Origin: Anastrepha obliqua
Taxonomy: Eukaryota > Arthropoda > Insecta > Diptera > Tephritidae
NCBI RefSeq assembly: GCF_027943255.1
Contig: NC_072896.1
Coordinates: 121,551,879 to 121,615,878, forward strand
DNA length: 64,000 nucleotides
Direction: 5' to 3'
Both the position numbers and the translations under genes were made by a program. Shown here piece by piece: positions 11,853 through 22,354 of this stretch. The stretch's first letter is position 1. Every line of letters begins with the position of its first letter. The notes below the pieces were generated by a model, which saw nothing but the letters and a program-made list of their open reading frames with translations, did no database searches and was not told where the DNA came from.

Positions 11853-12577
11853 AAAGTTTTTCAAAAACATAAATAGTAAGGGAAACTTGGCAGTAGTGAG
11901 ACTTTGAAGACGATTGCCTTTTTTTTACAAAAATCGATTTTTAAACAGTTCAACGCTTCCGTAATTTTGTGTCAAAATTTCAAGAAAAATGCTCAGTGTG
12001 ATGAAAACTCGGGTCCTTCCTAGAATGATTTACCTGCAGAAGGCATTGAAAGAGTTAGTGATTTTATTAAAAATAATAGCCTGCTAACCAGCGAAAATCA
12101 TTGAAATCGAATTGTAGTGTCACGAATCGATTCAAGTCGTTCAGGCTTCTGAGTTCTCCCTCCTTGATAACATTTCTAAAAAGGATATACTACCTTGATA
12201 AAAAAGTCTCTGGAATATATTGCAGAAAATTCATAATACAAAGTACTGCCTTCAAGGTGCCCCACATCAACTGCAACGCTCTTATGCCGGCATTTGATCC
12301 AGTTCTCCAAACCTTTTTGAAACTCTGTTTTTGGAGCCATCTTCGATTTTTCCATTACGCCCTTTCGGTTTTTAAAACGCGTCCCGCGTAGTGGATTTTT
12401 GAGTCGATTAAAGTGAATTTGATGGCTGTTGGATGGTATTCGATTCGTTCTTGGTCCAAAATTCACGGATATTGTGCTTTGTCCTAACGCAAAATCCACT
12501 GATTCCTTTCCCATAAATCTTTCTTTTGTGGCAAATTGCTTCACATAAACCTCTCGTAACGTCGTAATAAAAAAAAT
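11853..12577. other. Unassigned sequence
   Basis: A 122-codon minus-strand frame at 12176-12544 and overlapping shorter ones are open. Their translations (LRGTRFKNRKGVMEKSKMAP) match no family that I can name. It may be part of an unrecognised transposon. Confidence 0.35.
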
Positions 12578-13225
12578 TTAAAATACTACGAATTGTAATC
12601 CACAAAGACCGTGAGCATCGCTTTCTTTTTTGACTGAAAACGTCGGGCCACCAGATTTAACACTCGAATTAAAAATTCGTCGTTTGGTTTGTGTTATCAG
12701 CTGTTTGGAAAACGAAATCTTTTTGGGGCTTGCGAAAGCTGCTTTGGCTTTCTTGGTGCTTGCATCGATATGGTCTTTTGCTCCACCATCCAAGATAATT
12801 TCGCTTCCTAGATAGCAGCTTCGCTTATCAATATGCTTCCCCATAAATTGTTAACCAGTTTTGTAGCAAGGCGATGATTTCCATGCACTCAGTTTTCCTC
12901 TCCTTGATTAGTAGTCTCACGTTTTTGCCTTCCGGGCTTAGATCATTAAGTTTGCTCTGCATATGCCCGCCATTCCATGGTAAGAGGGCATTGTCGGCAT
13001 AGTCAAGGTTGTCTAAATGCTCCACACTGATAGGATTCCAGAGAATTCCCCTGCCGGAGTTGCCATCGAGAGCGCTGTTTCGAACGTCGTCAATGTCTAC
13101 TAAAAATAGAAGAGGGGATAGTATACACCTTTGTTTCACACCAGTCACGGGTTCAATAGGGCCGGAGAGGTCAACGTCGTGTGGCGCTCGGCATTGGAAT
13201 TTCAGGTATTGGGTATTATTAGACA
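12578..13225 (-). pseudogene. Non-LTR reverse transcriptase fragment, family beta copy 1
   Basis: From right to left the frames give DLSGPIEPVTGVKQRCILSP (the conserved TGVKQGC...SPLLF block), LDNLDYADNALLP (the YADD catalytic box), then the palm/thumb pieces LIKERKTECMEI, YLGSEIILDGGAKDHIDAST and KRRIFNSSVKS. The second catalytic aspartate of YADD is asparagine here. The frame also changes between 12828-13250 and 12578-12844. A longer copy of the same family lies at 59560-60800. RT copies element RNA into DNA at the target site. This fragment is inactive. Confidence 0.85.
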
Positions 13226-13231
13226 CTAATA

Positions 13232-13562
13232 CGGCAGCCGCCGTAGCCAAATGGGTTGGTGCATGATTACCATTCGGAATTCACAGAGAGATCGTTGGTT
13301 CGAATCTCGGTGAAAGCAAAATTAAGAAAAACATTTTTCTAATAGCGGTCGCCCCTCGGCAGGCAATCGCAAACCTCCGAGTGTATTTCTGCCATGAAAA
13401 AGCTCCTCATAAAAATATCTGCCGTTCGGAGTCGGCTTGAAACTGTAGGTCCCTCCATTTGTAGAACAACATCAAGACGCACACCACAAATAGGAGGAGG
13501 AGCTCGGCCAAGCACCTAACAGAAGTGTACGCGCCAATTATTTATTTTTTTTTATTTTTTTT
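13232..13562 (+). mobile_element. tRNA-derived SINE, copy 1
   Basis: A nearly full-length copy of a ~320-bp SINE. The head carries an RNA polymerase III box A (TAGCCAAATGG) and box B (GGTTCGAATCT), spaced as in a tRNA gene. The body is shared with copies at 22244, 23234, 31585, 54758 and 18222, including CCTCGGCAGGCAAT, CTCCGAGTGTATTTCTGCCA, CGGAGTCGGCTTGAAACTG and AGGAGGAGGAGCTCGGCCAA. It ends GCGCCAATTAT followed by a T-rich tail. It sits directly against the RT fragment on its left. Confidence 0.85.
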
Positions 13563-15610
13563 AAGATTTTATCTGGACCTTTCCGTCGCTTAAAGACGAC
13601 CCAGGTACTTTATATTGATTTTTAATTCAACTGAAACCACATTTTTATGCCTCAGTTTCATTTTATAGACCAACATTTTTTGTCTTTTTTTAGAATCTTG
13701 GCGCTTTAAAAAATTTACTGTTATCGTCTACTTTAAGTTTTCTATTATTTCACACACATTTTTATTTGTATTAACCGCACCTTTATTAGAAAGTAATCAC
13801 AAGAAAATTAAAAACGGAATAAGCCCTAAAAGAACAACCCATTTTAACGCATGGAATATTTTTCGTATTTAGTTGCTTTAAATCAAATTTTCTCAAACCT
13901 GCCTCATGCACCTTGGACGCGCACACACAGCGCAGCAGCCACTCCTTTGATTCGCAACATGTGCACATCCCAGCTCTATTCAGCGCGCCATTACCAAAAA
14001 ATAACAAAAACACATTTATGAGCAACAACGCGTCACATTCCTGCCAAAGCCCACGCACAAGTCACAACGACCACGCCATTTAGCAGCTTTTCAACTTTTG
14101 ATCAGCACTGCAGTGTCACAAATAAACCGTCTCATGAATATCTCAGCAGCCTCCGGCATTTGTTGCACTTGAACATTCTGGAGCGTATTGTCGCCTCACT
14201 GATTGTTTCAAAGTCCCCGTTGGCAGTCAATTGCGAATTGTGGCTAAAGTGCCAATAAGCGCGCGCATGTATGTGTGTGTGGTGTGGTGTGGTGTCGCAT
14301 AATGCAGTTTGCCTGCGGCAAAAGTTGGCAACTCAACCTTGGCGCAGTGCGTCCGCAACCATAACTGCGGCTTTGCCATCCACGATAATCCAAGTATGCC
14401 TTGTTTTGCTTATTGCAGGTATGCGCGTATCTTGCATTGGTGCGCGGAGTTGAATGCAATTTATTAAATTAATTTCACAGCAATGTCTGTCGGAGGCAGC
14501 AGCCAACGAGTCAGCCAACCTCTCAATCCAGAATTGAAGCGATTCGCATTCCTTGTGACTTTGTGCCTGCGTCATTCGCCAAGACAGCTCGTACGGCTGG
14601 CTCCTTACGCTGAGTTGTATCCGATTCGAGGCACTTGAGTCTCTTAGTTGTGTTATTGTGGCAGCTGCTTCACCATTCCCGCCCGTTTGCTGCCACCCCA
14701 CAGCCACTCACCTGGCTGTGGCATTTTTTGTGCGGCTTTAATGGCGACTGCTGCTGCGGTTGTGCCTGCTTCCTGCCAGCTCGCTGGCTGTCGTCGTCTC
14801 GTCGTATTCCCTTGCAGCTTCAACTTTCATTGTTCTGCAACTGCGGCACCCCTCAGCAATCTGCTGCCAGCCAGTCGGTGCCTACATGGTGCACATACAC
14901 ACGCACTTGTTTTTTGTTACTGTTGCTATATATTTTTTGCCATTCATAGCTGCAACTTGTTTCGCCTTGACAATGAATTATTGTTGTCGCCGTTGAGCGC
15001 TTTGCTTCCGCCACTGTCATCGCAGCCGATTTTGTTGCAACACAGAAAGCAACAGCATCCAATAGCAGTTCTGGGATGAGTTTCTCTGGACTGTCTGCAT
15101 TGTCTGCTGCGTACGGCGGCTTTGGTAACAGTTTGCCATGCCACATTTTTTGGCTTCATTGTTTTTGCTCGGCATGTTTTTGTTATTTTTTTGTTGTCGA
15201 CGCTGTTGCACAGCACCTTGTCAGTCGTTGATTGTGATTCATTTGGCGCTGTGGTTGCTTGCGGATCGCTTTGTCTTTGTTCGCATTCGTTCTTGTATTT
15301 ATTTCTTGCTTGGTTTTTATTTATTATTGCCATTTTTTCTTTTGTTTATGTATTCCGTATCGTTTGTTTGCTACGCTGAATGTCTCATTATTATCCTTTA
15401 ATCTGGAAAAATCATTTTGGTTCCATTTGACTTGATTGAAATACAAATTCCTGCTGATGGATTTCAGGTGGGTGCGCAATCAGTTCGACTTTGGATGCCT
15501 TTCCTCATTCCTGCCACACACTCGTACATTCATACAGTGGTGGCAATTCCCCTAAATACACGGGTTACTAAAATAGAAATAACGGCGCACTTTTCTGGTG
15601 ATTTCTTAAA
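13563..15610. other. Relatively GC-rich, low-copy-looking DNA without a supported gene
   Basis: Base composition rises at 13900-15300, and both strands show several overlapping frames of 85-143 codons at 14244-15401. They overlap in all directions, rely on TGC/GCA runs (Cys/Ala/Gln-rich), and show no domain. I treat them as chance openness in GC-richer DNA. The region could be intron or regulatory DNA of a flanking host gene. There is a TG-rich run near 14270-14295. Confidence 0.5.
15376..15431. repeat. Dispersed ~50-bp repeat, copy 2
   Basis: Partner of the segment at 10700-10755, in the same orientation. Sequence similarity stops abruptly after GGT(G/T)CCATTTG on the right. Confidence 0.6.
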
Positions 15611-15639
15611 ATAAAAAATGTGTATTTGCTTTTGTTACT

Positions 15640-16334
15640 CAAAGATTCACACAATCAAGAAAGTTACTTCAAGTCAAAAAAGAAGAGGTAATGAGACCGG
15701 CTACTAAATAAAAACTTATGGAATTTTCACGTAAATTTTATTTGCCAATAAAGAGTAGAGGTGTACGACGAATAGTAGGCTTTACCAAGCGTCTTAAGAA
15801 ACGCCCATTAACTAACAAAGCCAAACGATTGCTCTTTACCGAAGAACATATTCAGGGGTATTAGGTACCGTAAGACTTTCTGTTCACCATTAAAAACAGT
15901 ATTGAACTTAGTTGTACGAGAAGGATTTAAATACTATTGGCATGACAAATAATTCGAGAAAGAAATTTCCATTAGCCGAGCATCAGCAGGGGAAGTAATG
16001 GTAAAGGCTGAATTTGGAACTAATTTTTTCGCAAAATTAGCGTGGGTTCCACCAAAAGTGAACTCCTCCAACTATTGTGATTGTTTTGGAGAGCATGAAT
16101 AGATGGATGGCAGAGAAAGCAAAAGAGGTATGTGGTCTTGATTTCATTGCCCAACAAGGTCACGCCATTTCATTATTCTAGAGACAAATAAGTTTCTTAG
16201 TCAAAGAAATATTACAACTCCCGACTGGCCCCCTCGCACTCAATATGAATCTTTGGAGTATTATTTCAAGGTAGTTCTACATTTGAAAGTCGCGATTAAA
16301 GCCGCTTCGGCTACAATACCAGTAAAGACTTTAA
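15640..16334 (+). pseudogene. Tc1-like transposase pseudogene, 5' part
   Basis: A Tc1/mariner-superfamily transposase in several frames. Landmarks in order are RRVVGFTKRLKKRPLTNKAK and FTEEHIQ (DNA-binding region to catalytic core, near 15755-15860), FAKLAWVPPKVNSSNY (near 16028-16075), a degraded second block near 16080-16200, and SQRNITTPDWPPRTQ, which matches the Tc1 motif LDWPPQSPDLNPIE (near 16195-16240). VAIKAASATIPVKTL is the approach to the C-terminus. The gene is cut at the TTAA at 16331-16334, where element C begins. It appears to resume at 18116 after two inserted elements. Confidence 0.7.
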
Positions 16335-17049
16335 GGGGAAAGATACCTGTAAACGGCCATATTTTCCCTGATTTTCATTAAAATGATTTAAAATGAAGAA
16401 GTCAATATATTTTTTTCAAAATTGACATTCAGTTTATTTATATATTAAAATAATGTAATTTTTTTTTGTTTTAATAATTTAAAATGGCGGACACTCAATT
16501 CTACCAGGAAGGTCGCAGCGGGACTTCTCAATCGGCGGGCATTGTAGCATCAGCGTCAGTAACCTGAATACAAAAAACCAAACATTTCTTTGTTTATTAA
16601 TGCCATAATTTCTATATGAATTAAAAAAATGGAAAAAAAGAAAAAATTAGCGCAATAAAATGCTTCAAAAAAAAAAAAATGAAAAAAAATATTTTTTTGA
16701 GAAATTTTCGAAAACTTGAAAAGCATAGAAAGTAATATCATAAAAAAGATGTGTTCAAAGTTTCATCGGGATCGGGCAATAACTTTTCGAGTTATCGCCT
16801 ACGCCAATTCGAAAAATATAGTTTTGAGAAAAACGCGTCCAAAGTTTGAATACAATGTAACTATACCTCTCCCAGCACTCGAACGCAAAAAATAGAGTCG
16901 TCACGGTTGAGGATCTAAAATATAAGAAATACTTAAATTTACGTTCTAAAAATTTGTCTTGCGTTCTAAAAATATTCTTAAAAGGTTATATAAATATTTT
17001 ATGAAAAAAAAACAATTTTTTTTTCGAAATTTTACAGGTATCTGTTCCC
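16335..17049. mobile_element. TTAA-flanked MITE, element C
   Basis: A 715-bp non-coding element. Its ends are inverted repeats, GGGGAAAGATACCTGTAAA on the left and TTTACAGGTATCTGTTCCC on the right (17 of 19 positions complementary). It is flanked by TTAA at 16331-16334 and 17050-17053, the target duplication used by piggyBac-type transposases. The interior is AT-rich and shares an inverted motif (AACTTTrrAyGCGTTTTTC, CAAAACTAT) with element E at 19544-21188. There is no transposase. The right TTAA also serves as the left TTAA of element A. Confidence 0.85.
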
Positions 17050-17068
17050 TTAACCCTCCGATGTTCAT

Positions 17069-17088
17069 ATGGGTCTGGCCAGACCCAT
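17069..17088. repeat. Element A subterminal palindrome 1
   Basis: Perfect 9-bp arms, ATGGGTCTG-GC-CAGACCCAT, lying 15 bp inside the left end, 2 bp beyond the TIR. Probably a transposase-binding internal repeat. Confidence 0.85.
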
Positions 17089-17256
17089 TCGATCTTTAAA
17101 TGTATGTAGATCTTTTATTTTTAATATCTGAGGCTTCTTAGTCCATGACTTCCTAAAATGTAGTGTGCTGAACATAATGAAGTAGCAAAATTAAGATTTT
17201 TGCTATATTTGTTGTAAAAATAATAATTTTAAACTAATTTCGTCAATTAAGCTCAC

Positions 17257-17276
17257 ATGGGTCTGTGCAGACCCAT
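17257..17276. repeat. Element A subterminal palindrome 2
   Basis: Perfect 9-bp arms, ATGGGTCTG-TG-CAGACCCAT, 203 bp inside the left end and upstream of the transposase frame. It could also act on transcription. Confidence 0.85.
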
Positions 17277-17433
17277 ATAAGCTTCTCATGTAAATTGGTT
17301 AACCGTTAGGTGTAAACAACTAAACTGTTAGCGGAGCCAGCGGCAGAGATAATTTTTTAGTTGACATTTGAAAATTAAAGTAAACGCGTGTTTTTTAATT
17401 AGTGGGAAGTGTTTTTTTAAATAAAATGGTAAG

Positions 17434-18055
17434 ATGTGGAATTCAAATCCTCCACCACCTGGAAGGCCTCGTTGTCACAATGTTACAACTTTTACTCGTA
17501 AAGGGCCACTACGAGGAGCGTCACTGAGTCATAAAGCTCTTTTCAAGCTATTGCTGTCTCCTGAAATCGTAAGTATCATTGTGCGAGAAACCAACAGAAA
17601 AGCCGTTGAAGCGTTTCGTCTATGGAATGAAAAGCATCCCAGTAATAAACAGCGTTCTTGGGAAATGACTAACGAAGACGAAATGTATGCTTTTTTTGGG
17701 ATGCTACTTATTGCTGGTGTATTCCACTGGAATTCTCAGCCAGCGAAAGAATTGTGGGCCAGTTACAATATGCCAATTTAAAAGGCCACTATGTCATTGA
17801 ATCGGTTCAAGAGCTTAACTACTTTCATCCGTTTCGATAACAGTGGTACTCGTGCTGAGAGGTTGAAGCAAAGCAAATCTGCTGCCCTGGACGATGTATG
17901 GCTCATGCTGATGGCCAATTTAGAGAAAACATACACTCCGGATTGTCATGTAACCGTCGATTAACAGTTATTTCCATATCGTGGGCGCACTCGACTCACC
18001 CAATATATTCCGAGTAAGTCGGCAAAATATGGCATGAAAGTGTATTTGTAAGGGT
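17434..18055 (+). pseudogene. piggyBac transposase, N-terminal part with first catalytic Asp
   Basis: The open frame 17434-17781 (115 codons) reads GRPRCHNVTTFTRKGPLRGA, then LLLSPEIVSIIVRETNRKA, RSWEMTNEDEMYAFFGMLLI and ELWASYNMPI. After one stop the same frame continues MSLNRFKSLTTFIRFDNSGT, DDVWLMLMANLEKTYTPDCH and VTVD*QLFPYRGRTR, then QYIPSKSAKYGMKVYL. The VTVD(E)QL block holds the first aspartate of the piggyBac DDD triad, with the following Glu codon changed to a stop. The rest of the catalytic core, including the second and third aspartates and the cysteine-rich end, is deleted. The true start may lie upstream of 17434. Confidence 0.9.
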
Positions 18056-18070
18056 CTGGGCAGACCCTTA
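18049..18070. repeat. Element A subterminal palindrome 3
   Basis: Perfect 10-bp arms, TAAGGGTCTG-GG-CAGACCCTTA, 41 bp inside the right end. Confidence 0.85.
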
Positions 18071-18115
18071 TGATGCACTTACCGCATCATAAGGCACCGA
18101 ACATCGGAGGGTTAA

Positions 18116-18210
18116 GTGATGCATACTATATTTTCGCTAAATAGGGCTCTGATCAGGTATTGCTATGCATCAGCCAGTCAGCTTTGGTCAGCCAGTATAA
18201 CCTAACCTAG
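18116..18210 (+). pseudogene. Tc1-like transposase pseudogene, possible 3' remainder
   Basis: Joined to the left part across the TTAA, the frame reads ...IPVKTL then SDAYYIFAK. This fits the final helix of Tc1-type transposases (IP...L..L..SM). It is short and decayed, and supports the view that elements C and A landed inside this gene. Confidence 0.45.
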
Positions 18211-18221
18211 CCTTATGGCTG

Positions 18222-18362
18222 TTGAGCCGAACTCCTATTGATATTTCTGGTGTGCGCCTTGATGTTTTTTCCACAACATTAAGGAACCTATTCATGAAAT
18301 TTCGAACTTAGGTACTACGGAATGGTAGTCACGCAGCTATGCATTCGGCTATGGCTACGGCA
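18222..18362 (-). mobile_element. tRNA-derived SINE, internally deleted copy
   Basis: Reading leftward from 18362, the head matches the SINE (GCCGTAGCCATAGCCGAAT and GTGACTACCATTCCGTAGTA). The middle is missing, and the tail piece GGTGTGCGCCTTGATGTT is retained. It is strongly diverged. Confidence 0.6.
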
Positions 18363-19269
18363 GAAATAAATATAAATTTTCTTAAACTCGAAAACGATTG
18401 GTTTTAATTTTGATATTTTCGCTTATAGTGATTTCGTTTCTATGAAAAAAATGTACCCTTCCACGGTGCACAAATTGTTCAATGTTGCACTCAGCCCTGT
18501 AAAAATGCATGCTTTTGTTTTTACTTAGAAAAGTTCATAAAATGCTGTGAATACGTATCCATTTTGTCTGGCACAAGCGTTTCTGAATATTAACGGCCTA
18601 AGTAGTCAATAGAGTTTTAGGGCAACCAATTCCTCTGACAAAACTTCAAAAGGGAGAAAATTATAGAAATAGAAATTTTAAGAAAAAAAAAACAGTGATT
18701 GTATGAAATTTACCACCAGTGTACGCTTCCATCCACAAAAGCGTAGAAGGGAGCCAACGCAGTTTCTTAATATATATGTATGTGTGTGTTCGCACCGAAT
18801 GACAGTCACTACAAGTATAAGTACTTTATTGAATACTAAGAAAATTGACGTTAGGAAAAACCGCAAACATTAAACAGCAAGAGTTCCCATTTCAATTATA
18901 TCGTCCGTAAGATATCGTTCAATTAAATTGGAGTTAAAGCTGGCTCAGTTTCAGATTAATTAATTGGCTGATTAAGAAATTAGAAGAGAGCTATGTCGGA
19001 AATGAGGTTGGATGAAAAGTAAGAAAGCAAAAATAAAATATTCTACATTTTTAAAAGAAATTGTTCACATTCTTCTTTTACTGTATTTTATATGGAAATT
19101 ATCAATCTCAAAAAGCTTATTTGAATGATTCATTAATAATCCAATATCAGTCATCCATTCTGCAATGCTTTTCGGGTAATTCTACAAAATACTGTTCCAT
19201 AGAATGTTTAACAAATGCAACACTTCTCCTCTGAATACCTTTTTTATATGTATTTTTTCATCTTAGCTG
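18363..19269. other. AT-rich DNA without a recognisable gene
   Basis: I see no coding motif, terminal repeat or tandem repeat. Only frames of about 60 codons are open. Confidence 0.6.
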
Positions 19270-19420
19270 GAGTAGTCATTCACCAGTGGTATCAGCTATT
19301 TCCAGCTCGATCATGCTTGGAACTCCACAAATCATTTCATACACTTGTTCAATGATTTCTGGTACAATTTTCGGACGTCCATCTTCAATAGACCGGTTCC
19401 TCTTCAATGTTTGTAGAATC
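19270..19420 (-). pseudogene. Possible Tc1/mariner helix-turn-helix fragment
   Basis: The minus strand reads NRSIEDGRPKIVPEIIEQVY, then EMICGVPSM and ELEIADTTGE. GRP followed by a helix-turn-helix-like stretch resembles the DNA-binding region of mariner-type transposases. It is short and isolated next to element E, so the call is tentative. Confidence 0.35.
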
Positions 19421-19575
19421 GATAACTTTCAATCTCTAAAACTCATCACTGCAAAGTTGGAAATAATTAACAGATTCCTTAACACTTTCACTATTTTTTT
19501 TATGCATTTTTTTCGCTTCGAAAACAAAAATAGTTTTATTTAAGGGGTTGATTTTTTTTACGTTTTCTTAAAGTA

Positions 19576-20505
19576 AAGGGTGGTTAAGTTTCAAGGGCCG
19601 GTCTTGAATTTGAATAAAATAAAATTTTTTTTAGGAAGTTATTATAACTTCTCTTTATTATGAGAATATTGGTATGATTCAATTACGTATGGAACAATAT
19701 ATTGGCCAAAAGGCCGTCGCGGCCTCGGTGGCACACCTCCATCCGATGGTCCAAATTTTCGATGATGCTGAGGCATAATTGAGGTTCCATGCCGTTAATG
19801 GGCCGAATTATCTCCTTCTTTAGCTCTTGAATTGTTGCTGGCTTATCGACGTACACCTTTTCTTTCAAATAACCCCAAAGAAAGAAGGCCAACGGTGTCA
19901 AATCGCATGATCTTTGCGGCCAATTGATATCGCCGCGACGTGAGATTATTCGGCCATCAAATTTTTTGCGCAAAAGAGCCATTGTCTCGTTAGCTGTGTG
20001 ACAAGTGGCACCGTACTGTTGAAACCCTATATCGTCCACATCCATATCTTCCAATTCGGGCCATAAAAAGTTCGTTATCATCTCACGATAGCGAACACTA
20101 TTCACAGTAACTGCCTGACCGGCCTCATTTGGAAAATATACGGCCCAATGATGCTGCCGGCCCATAAACCGCACCAAACAGTCACTCTTTGTGGGTGCAT
20201 TGGTTTTTCGGCAATCACTCTTGGATTATCATTCACCCAAATACGGCAATTCTGCTTATTGTAAATCTACTGAGGTGAAAATATGCCTCATCACTGAGGA
20301 TGAAGTGCGCGATATGCAGTTTGGTTTGAACGCCCGGTTTCATAATAAGCCTGAATAACTTTAGCGCGTTGTTTGATTGTCTACCTTTTCATGGTTCAAA
20401 ATGGGTTATCTGAAATTGCAAAAATAGTAAATAAAATGCAGAAAAAAGTTTGACGTTTAGGTGTGGTTCACATTCAACATCGGCCCTTAAAGTTAAACCA
20501 CCGTT
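19576..20505 (-). mobile_element. Tc1/mariner-superfamily transposon, family gamma copy 1
   Basis: A 930-bp element flanked by TA (19574-19575 and 20506-20507). Its ends are inverted repeats of about 30 bp beginning AAGGGTGGTTAAGTTTCAAG at the left, with the diverged complement at the right. The transposase on the minus strand is interrupted. The 5' (N-terminal) part of the family is deleted. It is inserted 32 bp inside the left end of element E. Confidence 0.88.
19683..20177 (-). pseudogene. Family gamma transposase, C-terminal catalytic part (dead)
   Basis: A 164-codon frame with NEAGQAVTVNSVRYREMITN, FLWPELEDMDVDD, FQQYGATCHTANETMALLRK, ISRRGDINWPQRSCDLTPL and FFLWGYLKEKVYVDKPATIQ. In the copy at 45065-45601 the second block reads QQDGATCH. 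Here the catalytic Asp is Tyr (QQYGATCH), so the enzyme would be dead even if translated. By hand count, 36 residues separate that position from the Asp of CDLTP. The family belongs to the DDE/D transposases of the IS630-Tc1-mariner group. The subfamily is not assigned. Confidence 0.85.
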
Positions 20506-21192
20506 TATAATATTTTGAAAATAAATTGTGAAAATTTGAACTGAAAAAAAATGAAGTGAAATGATATATACTTTTTGAGTTATTTAACAGTTAACGAAGG
20601 GCGCTTGGGCACTCCGGAGCATTCGAGAGCAAGTAGCAGCAGCTGCAAAACTTTAAATGCGTTTTTCCCAAAACTATGTTTTTTGAAGTGGTGATCATTG
20701 TAGCTTAAAACCCGCTTGGCAGATTTCAATAAAATGTATACTACTTTTGAAGAACATAAAAAACTCGTGCCTGATCGGAAGATTATTTTTCAAAAGTTTC
20801 TTTTTTTTTAACAATTAATTATCGGTTTTTTTTCTCGAAAATCTGAAAAATATTTCCTGAGGCCGCCATATTGTTAATTGTGAAAAAAAGCTTCGATCAG
20901 GCACAAGAGTATCTATTAATAAAACTAATTTCTCTTGTCCGATTGATTTTAGATGATTCTCCAAAGACTTGTGACGATACCCGCAAGAGACTTTTGGGGA
21001 AACGGGCTCCACACAAACAGTGAAAACTTTTACAATTATAATTTTTTTTTTGAAATTTTGCTAAAGACAAGTCGAAGCATGATGTATTAATGCTATGTTT
21101 TTATTATTGTAAATTAAAGCAATTGACTAGTAAAACAATAATGATTGAAAATCATAATTTTTTCGGGCCTCTGACCACCCTTAACCCCTTAA

Positions 21193-21579
21193 AAAATATA
21201 TTTATATATTATTTATCAATCACATCAATTTAAAAAGGCTTGTGAGTGAAGAACGAATGGCTGATCAAAAAAAAACAAAATGAATTCTCTACTTATTAAT
21301 ACATTTTTTTTTATATTTATTTTGAAGGACTTTGTCAATGTTATATTCTTTATCTTTTAAATTTTTGGCATATTTGACAGTTTCTTCTTTCATTGTCTGA
21401 ACGGGTAAAAAGATTGGGTTAAGCCGGAACACCAATTGTAATGTCACTTGGTTGGGCAAAAATTCTCACTCGCTAAGCCGTTAAATATTACAAGAGTGAT
21501 GTCCTGCAAAAATATGGAATATTCGAGCCTGTAGCTCTTACTTGCCCGAGTCTCCAATGATGATGTCTCAAAGGTCATA
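21193..21579. other. AT-rich spacer
   Basis: No gene or repeat boundary is seen between element E and the RNase H remnant. Confidence 0.5.
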
Positions 21580-22160
21580 AAATTTGAAAGAAAAGTTCAG
21601 TGTTGAGCTGCGTAATGTAGTAAACGAGAGTATTTCTGCTCTTGACAAGGAACACAAAGAGTATAACCTGCACTCTGACACAGATGGCTCGAAAACTTCC
21701 GAAGTCATAGACGCGAGAATATTTAGTACCAAAAGCAGAGCTATCTGCGCCGTAAGTGGACGCCATCAAACTAGTGGACGACATCAGCAGAGATCTAACA
21801 AATAATAAACCGCGAGAATGAGCAGAACACCAATTTCAGCGACAATCAGATTGCACTCAAGACCTTGCCTTCTTTTCTATAGTCTTTAATGTATAGAGAT
21901 ATAAAATCTCTTAAGGACGCTCAATCGCGTTCTACTTTAATGGGTCATGAAGCATAAGGGCTGGGAATGAGATGGTGGATACTTTGGCTACTGGGCCTGA
22001 ACCCTTCCAGGCCATGAAATAGATCAACTCAGAAGTGAATAGCTAAGGCTACGGGATGTAAGTGGGCACTAAACTGTGGGGCTACGGCAGTCTTTACTTG
22101 CAGCGTAAAATCGAAAGAGATTTAAACATCTCACGAGCAAACGTGAGCACAAATTGGTAA
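21580..22160 (+). mobile_element. Non-LTR retrotransposon RNase H remnant
   Basis: The frame at 21584-21805 contains NLHSDTDGSKTSEVIDARIF, equivalent to the YTDGSK start of LINE RNase H. Further right, in other frames, FSDNQIALKTLPSFL corresponds to the SDSQAALKAL block. A piece near 21955-22000 (GWE.DGGYFGYWA) corresponds to the region after WVPGH. Many stops and frameshifts are present. Confidence 0.6.
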
Positions 22161-22243
22161 TATTTACTGGCATTTTCAAAGGTTGTCGCTGATTTCGTCG
22201 CCATCTGCATAGACTTGTTTCTCACAAAAACACATTTGTCGTT

Positions 22244-22354
22244 TCGCTTAAAACTGTAGGCCCCGCCATTTGTAGAACAACATCAAGGCGAACGCCATAA
22301 ATAGGAAAAGGAGCTAGGCCAAACACCTAACAGATGTGTGTGTTATTTTTTTTA
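22244..22354 (+). mobile_element. tRNA-derived SINE, 3' fragment
   Basis: It starts within the body (GCTTAAAACTGTAGGCCCC) and runs through ACAACATCAAGGCG to the end of the SINE near AACAGATGTGTG with a T-rich tail. The head with the promoter boxes is absent. Confidence 0.75.

Larger units (their letters stand above)
17054..18111 (+). mobile_element. Internally deleted piggyBac transposon, element A
   Basis: A 1,058-bp element with perfect 13-bp terminal inverted repeats (CCCTCCGATGTTC) and TTAA on both sides (17050-17053 and 18112-18115). It carries the first part of a piggyBac transposase and three hairpin palindromes of the form GGGTCTGnnCAGACCC. Two are near the 5' end and one is 41 bp inside the 3' end. 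The layout of a TIR, a short spacer and an internal repeat at the 5' end, and a TIR, a ~28-bp spacer and an internal repeat at the 3' end, is that known for piggyBac. Confidence 0.93.
19544..21188. mobile_element. TTAA-flanked MITE, element E, split by a Tc1/mariner-type insertion
   Basis: TTAA stands at 19540-19543 and 21189-21192. The termini GGGGTTGA and (on the complement) GGGGTTAA match at 7 of 8 positions. Removing the nested transposon (19576-20505 plus its extra TA) leaves about 713 bp, nearly the same length as element C (715 bp). An interior word near 20650-20695 (AACTTTAAATGCGTTTTTC, CAAAACTATGTTTTTTGAA) is the complement of a segment of element C near 16800-16845. The terminal repeat is very short, so the boundary is probable and not certain. 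Confidence 0.6.

Noticed and set aside
14244..15401. Cluster of overlapping frames up to 143 codons on both strands
   Set aside because: Frames overlap in every direction in GC-richer, TGC-rich DNA and show no domain. Chance openness is the simpler reading.
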